Shown here: piece after piece, positions 1 to 12,100 of the stretch
Layout: every line of letters starts with the position of its first letter
How positions within the stretch are numbered: position 1 is the stretch's first letter
Source of the DNA: Bretschneidera sinensis
Taxonomy: Eukaryota > Streptophyta > Magnoliopsida > Brassicales > Akaniaceae
Assembly (NCBI GenBank): GCA_023935145.1
Contig: CM043700.1
Span: 31,373,001-31,437,000 of the forward strand
DNA: 64,000 bases
Direction: 5' to 3'
Translations under genes and position numbers: made by a program
The notes under the pieces: generated by a model
The model's input: the letters and a program-made list of their open reading frames with translations, nothing else
Databases searched by the model: none
Told to the model about the DNA's origin: nothing

Positions 1-784
1 GGTATCAAACTTAAAAGAAACAAAGAGATAGAGAGAGAGGGGGAGGGTTCTGTAATTGTAAAGCGGTGGTGTAAGTAACGAGAGAGACGTGAAGAGGGAG
101 GGACAAACGACGTGAAGAGGAGACGTTGCAAACCAGGACTGGGATAGCAAGAATTTAGAGGCAGTTAAATAAAGTTCCTTTCAATAACTTTATTTTATGA
201 GTCCTAAAACTTTCTAAGTGTTGCAAAAAGATACTTAGTCGATCACAAATCACAACTCTCATCAGTGTCTGTTTCAATCCGTATTAATGTTTGATCATCG
301 TGTAAAGTTGTCTACAATATGATTGATATATTTTCAAAGAACAATGTTAAAGGGCTTCCTTTCACCACCAACTTCAATAACTAATTAAAATCAATAATTA
401 CTTAGCGGCATGACCACTAAAAATAATTAAGTTGACCATTTAATGCACTCTACATTATTGCAATGTTTAGTATTCTTATGAACTGTTATTAGTAGTAGTA
501 TAATTAATTTTGGTGGTTTTTAAACAAATATAATTTATTTTATCTTTTGCATTTTATGATAAGATAATAAATTTATATTTTTCGTAAAAATAAAAGCATC
601 AATAATAAAAAAGGAAAAAGAAAACAGCTTTACCGTATAAAAAAACAAGTATATTTCTGTCAAAAATATAAATTTTATAATGAAAAATTACCACAAAATA
701 TATGAATAAAATAAATTAATTTAATCTAATTAGATATTCAAACTCGAGATAATCCCATGTTCTTTCATTCTTCGTTCTTCTGTG
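1..784. other. AT-rich intergenic DNA, no gene seen
   Basis: No open frame with recognisable protein content. The first 160 bases are purine-rich and repeat a 12-base GACGTGAAGAGG unit twice. On the minus strand this would read as a CT-rich leader, so a gene pointing left off the window edge is possible but not shown. Confidence 0.4.
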
Positions 785-1121
785 TAGAGGTGAAAAACGG
801 GCAGGTTAGGTCGGGTATGAACTGGGTCTTATGGGTACGGATTAAAAATACTCGTTTTCTAACACATATCATTTTTTATATTCATATATGTGTTTTAGTA
901 TGTGAATAACAGATCAAAAACAGGTATTGATAAAAATTCTAATATTTAAGTGAGAAAATAGTGACCCAATCCAAATATGGGCTGGATCTTATAGGTAACA
1001 AGTCAATGAATATGGATTAAAAATATTCATTTTTAACGGATTTTATTTTTTATACTCATATCCGTATTTTAACAGACAGATAACGAATAAAAAACGATAC
1101 TACATAAAACTCTCACCTCTA
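785..1121. mobile_element. Degraded non-autonomous hAT-like element
   Basis: The block opens with TAGAGGTGA and closes with TCACCTCTA after CTC, giving short inverted ends of the hAT type (T/CA-x-xxTG rule). The interior has GGGTC/GGGTA-rich ends common in small plant hAT elements. The 8-base flanks match at only about half their positions, so the target duplication has decayed or the borders are slightly off. There is no coding capacity. Confidence 0.4.
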
Positions 1122-2460
1122 TTTTCATGCAACCAAATGCAGAGCAAAATACAAAACTTTTGACTTTTACTAAAGTTATTGTCTTGTGGAATTAATTTTG
1201 GATGCTTTAAGCTGATTTAAATTCAAATCCAAACAAAACGTCACTTGTTGTAATTATATTTTTTTATAAAAAATAAAAATAAAAATAACTACCTTGTGAT
1301 TTCCCAGTACTGCTTTTGTATTTGACAAATGGCAACCAATTAATTAAAAAAAAATTGTAACGTTTTAAAATATTCCTTTCTTCATGCTTCTACACGTTTC
1401 GAAAGTGAAACAACTACATTTTTAGTTATCTAAAATGAAAGCCACACATTGCCAATAACTTGGATTGAAAAGGTTGAGTTAAAAAGTTGTGGTCCCTATG
1501 TGCCCACCACAGTGACATGAATGCGAAGCCTCAAGAGCCATAAACCAGCAAATAGTAGATAGCACCTGACGGATTTGTTTGGCTAAAGGTAGCAAAGAAG
1601 AGATCTACGCGTTTAGTCAATGATAAATAGGTAGGTAGGTCGGCATAATCTATAACCACTTGATAAATCAAGGTTTTATAATCTCTCACGTATTACTATT
1701 CGTTAGACTTTCATTAAAAAAAATATCTCATTTACTTTTAATTATAAAAAAATATTGTTTTAAATAATCAAAAGTTAAGATTTATCAGTAAATATTATTT
1801 CGATCAAAATATCTTTTTATCACGTTAACAAAGTAAAATTATTTTAAAAAATTATGTTTTTCAAAATTTATAAATAAAATAAAAAAATCAAGTATGTATT
1901 ATTCGTTGGACTCATCCTCAAATGCATGTGGATGCCCGACAGAAAATGATGTTTATGGATCTCATTTGGTAGCTTTCGATGATAGCTTTCTAAAGTACTA
2001 AAAGTGTATTTTTCTGATTTTCGATTGTCTTGATATTGCAAAAAAAATTCAAAGGTAAAAAAATTAAATCAATAATTTTTTTATTTTCTAAATTACTCTT
2101 CTATTTGTGTAGATTTTAATTATTAATATATCTTTTTATGATTAAAAGAAAAATGAGATATACTTCGATAAATGTGTAAAAGATGGTAGCTGAATCCTCT
2201 TCACTACACAATTTTCTAGAATAAAAAATATATAATTTATATATGTGATAGAAAATTAGAGCTCTATTTTAACTAGTTACCTTCAAACCCGTCACTCAAA
2301 TCAAATTTGCAAAAACTTGGTTAGGGTTCAACTTTTATGATCCATTTAAAATATATCGGACCGCTCATATAGTTCACAAGTTGGGTTTGTTAGGCCAATC
2401 TCTGAGTTTGTCGATTTGACCCATACAAGGGAAATTAAAACACCTCGATTTGGACTATCT
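1122..2460. other. AT-rich intergenic DNA, no gene seen
   Basis: Long A/T runs and no sustained coding frame. The stretch around 2230-2450 has CCCAA/GGGTT-rich text resembling small hAT-like debris, but no borders could be fixed. Confidence 0.4.
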
Positions 2461-2520
2461 CTCTTAACATTGTTTGAAAATTGTTTAAATACAATTTAAA
2501 TTAACAAAACTTAAAAAAAC

Positions 2521-2636
2521 GGTGGAGAGCATTTTCAAAATTTAAACAAAAAACTCACACCTCCTCCTTTTTAAATTTTGTAGAAAAAAGAGGAAGTATG
2601 AGTTTTTTGCTTAAATTTCAAAAATGTTCTCATCCC
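2521..2636. repeat. Long imperfect hairpin (foldback)
   Basis: The left arm at about 2521-2572 pairs with the right arm at about 2583-2636 across a loop of roughly 10 bases. Roughly four of five positions pair, and weaker pairing continues outward on both sides. Such a foldback could be a small MITE or a source of small RNAs. No mature miRNA was recognised. Confidence 0.6.
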
Positions 2637-2790
2637 TTTTAAAATTTTATTGATTTAAGCTGCATTTAAGTTAGTTGTTGGTTTTTTGCCAGTTTGAAAT
2701 AAATTTTATAAAAATAAAAAAGTAGTAGAATTTATAGGATTGATGACTAATATGAAATAAATTTATTAGTGCATGTCAATTTCCCTCCAA

Positions 2791-3532
2791 GATATTGGTA
2801 GGATTGAGCATGGTCCGAGTCCGTCCGTATTTGACACCAATCTAAATCCAAACCGATTTTGATCGGTTTTATTGGTGATTGAACAAAACCAAACTAGACC
2901 AGTAACATAAAAAAAAAAAACCTTGAACCAAACCAAAACTAATTTCATATGATTCAATTGGGTTTTTTTATCATCGATTCTCCAATATTTAGAAATCCAA
3001 ATCAAATAATCCAATGATTTATATTTAAACAAATATTTTTAGACTCAAAAAATTAAACACAATAAAATCAATATATTATATATATCTTAAATCCAACAAC
3101 AAAAAAGGCATATGTTGAAGAAGATGGAGAGAGTTGAGGAATCTACCGTTGTATATGTGTAAGTGTGAGTTGTATTGGATTAGGTTTAGGTTGTATTTTA
3201 TTTTTACTCTTTATTTATTAAGTTATCGTTTAGGTAATGATAGTTAGGTACAACTTGATAAAGTAAACCCATCAATACAAAAATAATAACTAATATATTA
3301 TTTAATGAAACATAATACACATATATTACATAATATGTATATATATATAAATATATATAAATAAAATCATCAATTTGATTTGGATTTCACGGTGGACCGA
3401 ACTTTAAGTCTTTGGTTTTTTAGATTATAGAATCGAATCAAACCAAATAACGACAAAAAATTGAACTAAATATGATCGAAACTACTGAATTGATTCAGTT
3501 TAATCGATTTTTTCCATACCCATAGATATTGG
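2791..3532. mobile_element. Non-autonomous hAT-like element with perfect 8-bp target duplication
   Basis: GATATTGG occurs at 2791-2798 and again at 3525-3532, flanking a 726-base unit (2799-3524) that begins TAGGATTGAGCATGG and ends CCATACCCATA. The termini are imperfectly inverted (TAGG/TATGG with a shared ATGG). An exact 8-base duplication is the hAT signature. The interior is AT-rich with GGTTT/AACC-rich subterminal stretches and no transposase, so the element is non-autonomous. Confidence 0.75.
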
Positions 3533-6085
3533 GGTAAGTACATATGCAAGTAGTCTATTCTATCATAAGTACCATTACTATATTTACAATAGATATGATA
3601 TGATGATAGTTTTAATTAGTTAATTTTCATTCGGGTTTAGATTCAATTTGATTTAACTAGTTGTTTTATGTGGATTGAAGGCTTTGATTTGTTTTATTAT
3701 GTTGGATTTTTATTTTTATGGTTACTATTTTTTTACTTAGTTGTTAATTGGGATTTTATTTGTATTGTTGTTTTGGATATTCATTTTTTTTTGGTATATA
3801 CCAAGCTAATAATTCTATTTAGTTTTTTTGAGTTTTTATTTTATTTGCAAATTTGAATGGATGACAATACACTTGAATGAAACTAAAGACTTTCATTAAA
3901 TAATAATAAAGTTATCCACATAAACTGCAAGCTCCGTGAATGAATGGGCTATGAGTATATTTATTTCATTACCTAAAGGTCCAAACATAGATGCTCATAC
4001 CCATTTAATCCACGATAACCCGATCTAACCCACTGGTTGAATGTATCTAGAAAAGCACCTCAGTTTTACTATTTTTTATTTCGAAAATATTTTTTAGATA
4101 GGGTTATTGGCATTCCATGGAAAGAAAAGTAATACCAAAAACATTTAAAAAATGGCTGATGGCGGCTCCCTATTTTCCCATCAATTGCAGCCACAGAAGC
4201 CTTGCAATTGATGAGCCCAACAAATTAAAGCATTCTAATAAATGACTTTCTCTTTCTTTCTTTTTTCTTTTTTTCATTCGGAAAATTTTATGGAAAAATG
4301 TTAATGAGATGTATCAACAAATTTGAGTAATTCTTAATTAATGTTCTAGGTTAGTTTGAAATTTTATTGATTTTAAAAAACTTTATTGTTAATATTATTT
4401 TTTGATTTTATATAAATTTTTAAAATTATTAATAAAATTTTAAATAAATTAAAAAAAAATTAGATTTGACTTAATCAATTTTTTTATTATAAAGCTTTGG
4501 GAGCTTTGCCTTTGATCCGAAGGAAACTCATGGTGGGGCAGACTCTTAACAGATTTCCTTAATCAAGAGGAGAACAGAACCTACAAGGATCTTTCTAGGG
4601 CCAATTGATTAGGATGATTCTTGATCGCCCAAATGAAAGGGAAGAAAGAACCTCATTTTTCATTTTCAAGCCCATTGTCTATGGTGTGTTTTGGATCGGA
4701 GGGGAAGGGAGAAAAGAAAGGGACGTGAAACTCTGTATTAAAAAAAGTTATTGAAAAAACACATCAATTTTTTTACCTTCCCTTCAATTTGTTTCTATCC
4801 AAGCACTTTTTTTTTTCTTCATAAATCTATAATTAAATTGATATTCAATCACTTAAGAAAAAATTCATAATTTGAGAGTTAAGAGTTATGTTACTCAAAA
4901 TCAGATATAAGTATCGAACATAAGTAATTGTCGAGTGTCGAACTTGGGTACATATTCAAATGTCAGACTCGTTTATTTTTTATAATTTTTCATAAATTTT
5001 CTTTTAATTTAAAGTGTTCAAAGTGTCAAGATTCGACACGGGTACGACAACACAAAGTGAAGAGTTTTGTAACAAAGATTTGCGTTTGATGAACAAAATG
5101 ATGCGATGATAAAATGATAAAATATCTCATCTCACTCCAAAACCGGATAATTTTATCTTCTCGTTACTATATGGGAATCCTCTCATCATCTCAACCTCCT
5201 CTCATCATGTCCACTAAATACACCATAAATATCTAATCCTCTTTTAACATTAGTTTCTTTCTCCTATAATCACATTAAGAAAAAGTTTCCAATTACATCA
5301 ATTGTGACATTAAGCATATGAAAAATTAATTTGAATTAGCTACTTGAATTTGGGTTTTCTCAATTTAGAGATATATTCGATTTAACTCCATCTTGACTTT
5401 AAACCCTAAAAGCTAACCCTAAATTGAAAAAATCAAAATCTCAGTTACTTATAGCTCTCTTATGTTAGCTATAAGTTACATGGCATAAATTAATTGGCAT
5501 GGAAATGTCATAACCACATCACATTATAACAAATGGACTCACCAGAGTATCATATTTCTCCCATATAGGCTATAGTGCACTATAGCACTTCTTTTTTTAA
5601 AATATTTGATCATGAAGCGTGAAGTAATTTTGACTAATGACAGCCTGAAGATTCATTAAGATTGAACGGCCTTTCTGACAGAGGTCCCAAAAATTCAATG
5701 TTGGACTGAAACAGAGGATTTAATAGCAAAAACATATGCTCCAATTCAAATACTAAAGAAACGTCCAAAATACCAAATTACACCTGGCAAAATTTCAACG
5801 CACTGCCTCAGAATCCAAAGCTATTTGACTTCCATTCAGTTGAATGTGTAGATATTATGACAATCGCTGGTGTCTTTTACTGTCATTATGATCATCCAGA
5901 CAAACAATTATCCATTTGACACGTAGTAATATCTACATGCTTCCTCTCAGCTAGAATAGAACCAACTTAAGACCTGGGGGGCTGAAAATTCTAAGCTAAA
6001 AGCCCGCATAAACAACTATTTATCTGCCCTATCATAACTCCATTTCAGATACGAAAAGAATAATAGTAATAACTAATAACAATAG
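3533..6085. other. AT-rich intergenic DNA, no gene seen
   Basis: No protein-like frame. There are short AT-rich foldbacks around 4340-4460. A possible decayed MITE lies at about 4690-4810, suggested by GTGTTTTGGAT near the left and ATCCAAGCAC near the right. Telomere-like AAACCCTAAA at 5401 is isolated. Confidence 0.4.
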
Positions 6086-6086
6086 A

Positions 6087-6214
6087 GAGATGGTTTTCAC
6101 TTTTTTTTTTCTTTATAAAGAGATGGTTTTCACTTTTTTTTTTCTTCATGGAACTCGCCAAAGGTCCAACATTCTTTTCTATTCAGTTTTTTTTATGTTT
6201 AAATTTCTTTTGCT

Positions 6215-6246
<32 letters not shown>

Positions 6247-6257
6247 TAAGTGTGTGT

Positions 6258-6288
<31 letters not shown>

Positions 6289-6296
6289 GGTGGGGA
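6087..6296. repeat. 33-bp tandem pair and compound (CT)n(GT)n(G)n microsatellite
   Basis: A unit of about 33 bases starting GAGATGGTTTTCAC is repeated twice at 6087-6150. It is followed by a (CT)n run at 6221-6245, a (GT)n run at 6251-6272 and a G-run to about 6290. A long frame across it is only simple sequence and is not a gene. Confidence 0.85.
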
Positions 6297-6734
6297 TGCC
6301 CCAGCAGAATTGAACAATTTCGACAGACTGTTATCAGGTTGGGGCCTAGGATTTTCTTATCAAGCTGCTATAAGCAATAAGCATTTGGTAGAACGCAGAT
6401 AAGCCGGGCAAGAGAGGCAGCAAATGAACCATATCTAAGTTGGTGAGTTTATTTTATTTGGGATTCCTTTTTTTTTTTTTTTTGATGTTTTGTTTAATGG
6501 GTTAGCATTGTTTTTAAGTTTGATATTATCTGATTATGATTCTTGGGTTATTATCAGGTACTCAAGTGCGGCATGCACCTAGGAATAAGGCAGTAGTTGC
6601 TTATGCTTTTGTTGCTGAAGGGTCATTGATGTTGGTGTAATTCCTTTTCTGGATTTAGATGGATTTTATGTGCAAATTATTTAATTATGGTATGTTAATT
6701 ATTCTTTAACCATTTTTCTTAAATCAACGGTGCA

Positions 6735-7129
6735 TTAAATTGCCGAATGGGTCTGTGTGGTTGATACAAAAAGTGCGACATGTTCCAAAATTGATAGGAA
6801 CTTGATCTCTGTAGGACAGCTTGATGTTGAAGGTCACACGGTTACATTTGGGGCTGGTACTTGGAAGATTACAAAGGGAGCTATGGTAGTGGCTCGTGGA
6901 ACAAAACGGGTACTCTGTACATGACCTCAAGTGTGAGAGATACTATTGCAGTGGTTGATACAAAAGTTGATACAAACCTATGGCACCGCAGGCTTGGTCA
7001 CATTAGCGAAAAAAATGATGAAAGTTATGCTAAAGGGAAACTGCCAGAGTTGAAATCCTTTGACTTTGATTTGTGTGAGAGCTGCATTCTTAGAAAATAG
7101 AGAAATGTCAGTTTCTTGAAAGGAGGTAG
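6735..7129 (+). pseudogene. Ty1/Copia polyprotein relic: gag-pre-integrase region
   Basis: Translated pieces read NLISVGQLDVEGHTVTFG, then an offset frame with YMTSSVRDTIAVVDTKVD, then LWHRRLGHISEKN and CESCILRK. This is the order of the Copia gag-pre-integrase domain (LWHxRLGH and the CxxC zinc-ligand pair), which precedes integrase in intact elements. At least one frameshift separates the pieces and no LTRs of this element were found, so it is a dead internal fragment. The TRIM composite at 7130-7881 interrupts it and it resumes at 7882. Confidence 0.8.
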
Positions 7130-7425
7130 TGTAAGGACCCACTCTGCCATGTTGGTATATATTGTCCGCTTTGGCCCCACTGGGCTTCACGGTTTTGTTC
7201 CTGACGAAGCCCGCAAGCTCCCCAAAAGACCTATTACTGGTCAGAGTTACACAGCAGAAACACCCGCACCACGTAATATATTGTCCTCTTTGGTCACGTG
7301 CCATGGAGCCGATACCTCGTGCCTCAACCATCGCAACACGCACCTCAAGGTTTTGTTCCCCGCAAGGAGGCCTATTACTGGTCAGAGTTACACAGCAGAA
7401 ACGCCCGCACTACGTAATATATTAT

Positions 7426-7607
7426 TGCGGTCTTGGTTCCCACATCGATTAGAGGGGAAAGTTGTGTGTTTGATATAAGTGATCCGTGACCCTGGTGTTG
7501 GTATAGGCCTTTTGGGAAGCTTGCGGGCTTCGCCAGGAATAAAACCGTGAGGCTCAGTGGGGCCAAAGCTGATAATATATACCAACATGGCAGAGTGGGT
7601 CCTTACA
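7426..7607 (+). repeat. 5' LTR of TRIM
   Basis: Begins TGCGGTC and ends CCTTACA. It matches 7699-7881 with few differences. Confidence 0.85.
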
Positions 7608-7608
7608 T

Positions 7609-7621
7609 TTGGTATCAGAGC
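7609..7621 (+). promoter_or_regulatory. Primer-binding site (initiator Met-tRNA type) of TRIM
   Basis: TTGGTATCAGAGCC immediately follows the LTR end at 7607. It is the well-known plant LTR-element site complementary to the 3' end of initiator methionine tRNA. Confidence 0.85.
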
Positions 7622-7698
7622 CGAACCCTCGTAAGCCTTGCGGGATTGTCGAGGGTGGGGCCACACAGCGAGGGCGCTGTGCCTCAAGTGGGGGAGAT

Positions 7699-7881
7699 TG
7701 CGGTCTTGGTTCCCACATCGACTAGAGGGGAAAGTTGTGTATTGAATATAAGTGATCCGTGACCCTGGTGTTGGTATAGGCCTTTTGGGGAGCTTGCGGG
7801 CTTCGCCAGGAACAAAACCGTGAGGTCCAGTGGGGCCAAAGCGGACAATATATACCAACATGGCAAAGCGGGGTCCTTACA
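7699..7881 (+). repeat. 3' LTR of TRIM
   Basis: Direct copy of 7426-7607. Its right end abuts the GGTAG target duplication. Confidence 0.85.
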
Positions 7882-8010
7882 GGTAGAACTCCAAAGTCTG
7901 AAAAATTGGAGTTGGTACACACAAATTTGTGGGGAGCTTCCCTGATTGCATCTCTTGGAGGTTCTATAGTTTTTGAGGAGATGTGTCTTCTTCAGTGGTT
8001 AGGGATTGCC
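7882..8010 (+). pseudogene. Ty1/Copia relic continued: start of integrase
   Basis: After the duplicated GGTAG the Copia text resumes with a frame reading RTPKSEKLELVHTNLWG and then SLGGS. This corresponds to the LxLVHxDxWGP and SxGG region at the start of the rve integrase core. Similarity is lost by about 8010, so the element is truncated as well as interrupted. Confidence 0.7.
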
Positions 8011-9165
8011 GCTTTCTTTTAATCCAGTAATGAGCGGGGGTGAAGTTAGAATGTGCTGAGACTGAGATTTTTTGCTTAATATGAATTCTGCTTTGCTATT
8101 AATCCTTACATTTATCTCCCTCTCTTCTTTTTTCTCCTTTTTCTTTCGTGGTAGTTGGTTGTTTGTAGTTGGTTGTTTGTTTCATTTCTGCTGGATTCAC
8201 TGGTCAGTTTGCACTGCGTTATTTACCATACAATTTAATTTGCAAATTCTACTAATTTTAACAAGTTTTTTCACAAAATTTACAAATGAATTCCAAAATT
8301 TATCAACTTTCTAAACATAATAAATTATGAAATTCCAAATGAATTATATAAAATTTATGAAATTCATTCATTTCATTCTTTCCTATTAATTTGATTTTCA
8401 TAGAGCCCTTGATGGCTGCTGATGAAGTCTTCCCTCGGCTACAGTGTTTGGAGATCTGATAATGCATTCAACAAAAAAAATTATTTCTTTTTCTTTCCCT
8501 TTGGTAAATAATTGATGGATACTAAGGTATGTGATGAGCAGTTGGGCATGGACCACTAAAGGTTCCAGCAGTACCCCTAACCACTGCTAGTAAAAAACCA
8601 CGATGAATAACCTCAGCCCATATGCACTGATTTATTTGGGGGGAAGGTCCAGGGTTTGGTGAGATTAGTCAACAAAGAAGGGGACTGTTAATCAAGAAGA
8701 GGTGTCTTTTAAATTTCACAATACCATTGAGGCAGCTAGGTCAAGTACGTGAGATTACATGAAATCCCAACACGATGATTTAGTCGCTCGGTATCATTCA
8801 GGTCTTTTTTCTTTTTGGGTTTAACGTTTGCCTAACTTCAACATGTTCCAAACTTGAATAGACGAGACTTTTACTGCCTTGGTTATTTGACATCTTTGTT
8901 TAATCAAGTTCACCATAAGCAGACAGCAGTAATAATGATAACATCATACCAAATTGGGTATTAAAAGGGAATAAACCTTAAGTGGGCGAAAAGACAGCAT
9001 AGAATTGAGCCAATGGAATCTAAAAAAGTCAACCTAACCCTACTTCAGCATTATACGCAAAACTATTGTACTTACAGGATGCTTAACACCCCCTAATTTA
9101 TTAATTTTACAGGCTACTTACCATTACATTAGAGCTCACCATCAGATGCATTAAATTAACGACCT
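8011..9165. other. Intergenic DNA and 3' flank of the THO6-like gene
   Basis: No additional gene is visible. The last part (below 9165) should hold the 3' UTR of the minus-strand WD40 gene. No unambiguous polyadenylation site could be chosen. Confidence 0.4.
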
Positions 9166-12100
9166 TCACACACCTCGACAACGAAATTGGCACAAATGGC
9201 TTCCAAACTGCGAAATGACATCAACAAGACCTCTATAACCTCCAACTGCTGTAACCTGAGAAATTCGATTTCAACAGCATAAGATGCACAGGAGAGTAGA
9301 AATATAAAAGGAGCCAGCATCATTCTAAACAATAGTCATATATAGAAGGCAAAATGCAGTAACTGAGATCAAATTCCAACAAGTGAGGCACACTAATTAA
9401 ATCCGCCAACAATACTCTTTTTCCCCCTTTTTATCTCTCCCTATGAGCCAAATCATCAACAACGTAAATAGTAGCAAAGCATGAAAAGCAACGTTTTGCT
9501 GTATTAGAATGCAAACATGGGAGCATGACAGAACCTAGAACAGATGTTAACTGTTTATTCATGCTGCTGCAGTCCGTATATATAGAAAACCTTGGATAAT
9601 ACAAATGCAAAACGATATCGGAGAATAAACAGAGACATACATAGACTCTCAAAAATATAATCATCCAGTGTTGATGAGTTTGGCCACTAATAATTTCATA
9701 ACTGCATTCATTGAGTTACATAAAAATTTAACATCATGGCACTGACCACTGCTACCTTGAGTTTACCACATTCACAACACCAATGAATAACAATCATATC
9801 CACAGGTAATACCAGTATACTCAACAACAGTTAACCAACTATCAAATGCAGAAATTCATAGAAATGAAACTTAAAAGATAAAACTAGCAATTAACTACGA
9901 GGGGATAGGAAAAGTAGATAGGAACATACGCCCGATGAATGTAAAGAGACAGAAAATGCTGATGAAGGTGCACATTGGATTTGTGAAAGTATTGCTCCAT
10001 TTATGTCAAAACGACGAAGTATAGGTTCTGCTCCAACAGCCAAAATCTGAAATAGTAAATAATAAGCATTGGGAGAAAAGAAAAATGAATAGGTTGGTTG
10101 CGGAACCTGAATAATTTCAAAGGTAGATTAACCTAATAATTCAAATTACAAATGTGAAACATTAAAAGTCAGCACAATTTGTAAGGTCTAATGTTTGATA
10201 GGATGATAGAGGTGAAAGTTCTCAGGGATAGAAAGGTAAAAAATGTGCGCATGCCACAAAAAACATTTCATATGATATTATATTTTATTTATGAGAAGAA
10301 TTCCATTAAAGAAGCTGACTAAAAGTGCACATATAGACTATGAAAAAAGCTATTGGACACAGTGGAGCTAAAAATTGCTTTGGAATTTGAACTTCCCTTG
10401 CGCCTCTTCCATCATTAGGTACTGCTTTTTCTTGATAACTCATACTAGGTACTGCTATAAAATTTATAAAAAAAATCCCTGGCCAAGTAAATGTATATTT
10501 CTATAACCCCTCCCCTCTCCTTGCTTGAAAAAAATTATTACTAAAACATGTTTCCTACTTACTTGATTTTCATCAAATACTATATCCTGTACAAATGCTC
10601 GGCTGGAAATCCTTGAAACACATTCAGAAGCAGGAAGATTCCAGACTGATATACTTCCGCCATTGCCGCAAGCCTGTGAACATAACAATCATGCTTAGAA
10701 TCATACAACTACTTTCTACCACATATCTTCTTTTCCATAAATTCTGCCTAAAACTTAAACAAAAGCTTAAGAATAGATTTTGATTGTCGACAAACTCAAA
10801 AAGGTTAAAAATCTTGCAATAATGAAGCAAAAAATAAAGATTTATGGTTACTTTTTTTCTTTCTAATGTTGCAATCTCAATGTTAATGAAAAAGAATAAT
10901 AACTAAAAACTCATGAGATCCAAGAACAAGATTTTCTCCACCGCTGAAAGCTCAGATAACTATACTCTCAGTACCAGTAATAAACTATCAGACATGGTAC
11001 TTCTACCAGAGATGATGTATTTGTAATGATAATGATGCTTTTGATGAAAATCATATCAAGATATGCCAAAGTCACTGTCTTTAAGGAACCCCCAAAGCCC
11101 ACAATAATTTGTACACATGCAAAAAGGGGAAAAAGGAAAAGGAAATCAAAAATAAAAACATAATAAACATTTTATCACTTGAATGCTTACCAACCAGCTG
11201 TCACTCGCATCAAGTGCAATGCAACTAACACTAGAGATGAACCCTTTCAACTTCTTCACTGGATCAATTACTTTAATACACTTTCCACTTTTGCAATCTG
11301 GTTAACACCATATAAAAATGTCCCTTGGCACAATCAGTTGTAATTAGATAATATGATAAAGTGCATTAAATCTTAATTCGTTAAAAGTTACATGAATATG
11401 ACATGGCCATGGATTAACTTGAATGCAGTAGCAATTTTTTAAAAATGGTAGATAACTTTATTAAAATAATTCCATTGCCACGTCATCCTTCCATGGATTC
11501 CACATAAATATATCTTCCCACAAATCTTGGTGGGCCTCACTCGAGTCCATCAACCTTTAAACCAAAACTAGTATATAAATGAAACAATATAGAATTGAAA
11601 AAAATTCTTGTCAGGATTTCATCTTAACTATATTAGAGCGGACTGAGCTTTACCCCATATTCGTGCAGTCCCATCTTCTGAACCAGTTACAATCTGGAAA
11701 CAAATAAGAATGAACACACAGTAGATATCAATAGAAGTCCTACCTACATCTAAACATCAACAACAGTGCTAACCATGTTACTGTGAAGTATAATAATTTA
11801 ACAGCAGATAAAAAAAATACGGAATAGCCAAACCTTTAGTTTTTAAAAAGTTAATAAGACAACAACCAGAAGAACCGACTCATATTACTGGGCCAGGAAC
11901 CCAGATATTCGAGTAATAAGATGGGATAGTGGCAATAAGGATTTACTAATAACCCTTTTGCCACCTTTATTGAGAATTTAAATTTAAGAGCAAGATAAAG
12001 AGTAATAATTATCATGAAAATAAGAAAAAGACATGACCTGATTGGTAGAGTTACGAGCAACTACACAATGCAAGTAGTCTAAATGCCCCTTAAAAACCAT

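Larger units (their letters stand above)
7130..7881. mobile_element. Rearranged TRIM retrotransposon composite with four LTR-like units
   Basis: The right half is a standard tiny LTR element: direct repeats at 7426-7607 (182 bp) and 7699-7881 (183 bp), both running TGCGGTCTTGG to TCCTTACA, with TGGTATCAGAGCC just after the first repeat (initiator Met-tRNA primer site) and a purine-rich AAGTGGGGGAGA before the second. The left half (7130-7425) holds two partial copies of the same LTR in reverse orientation. The whole block therefore starts TGTAAGGACCC and ends GGGTCCTTACA. It is flanked by a 5-bp duplication GGTAG (7125-7129 and 7882-7886). There is no protein-coding capacity. Confidence 0.85.

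Noticed and set aside
5401..5410. Telomere-like AAACCCTAAA
   Set aside because: A single copy far from any promoter in this window; expected by chance and not evidence of an interstitial telomere.
6090..6380. 96-codon plus-strand frame
   Set aside because: It is made of a short tandem repeat and a (CT)n(GT)n(G)n microsatellite.
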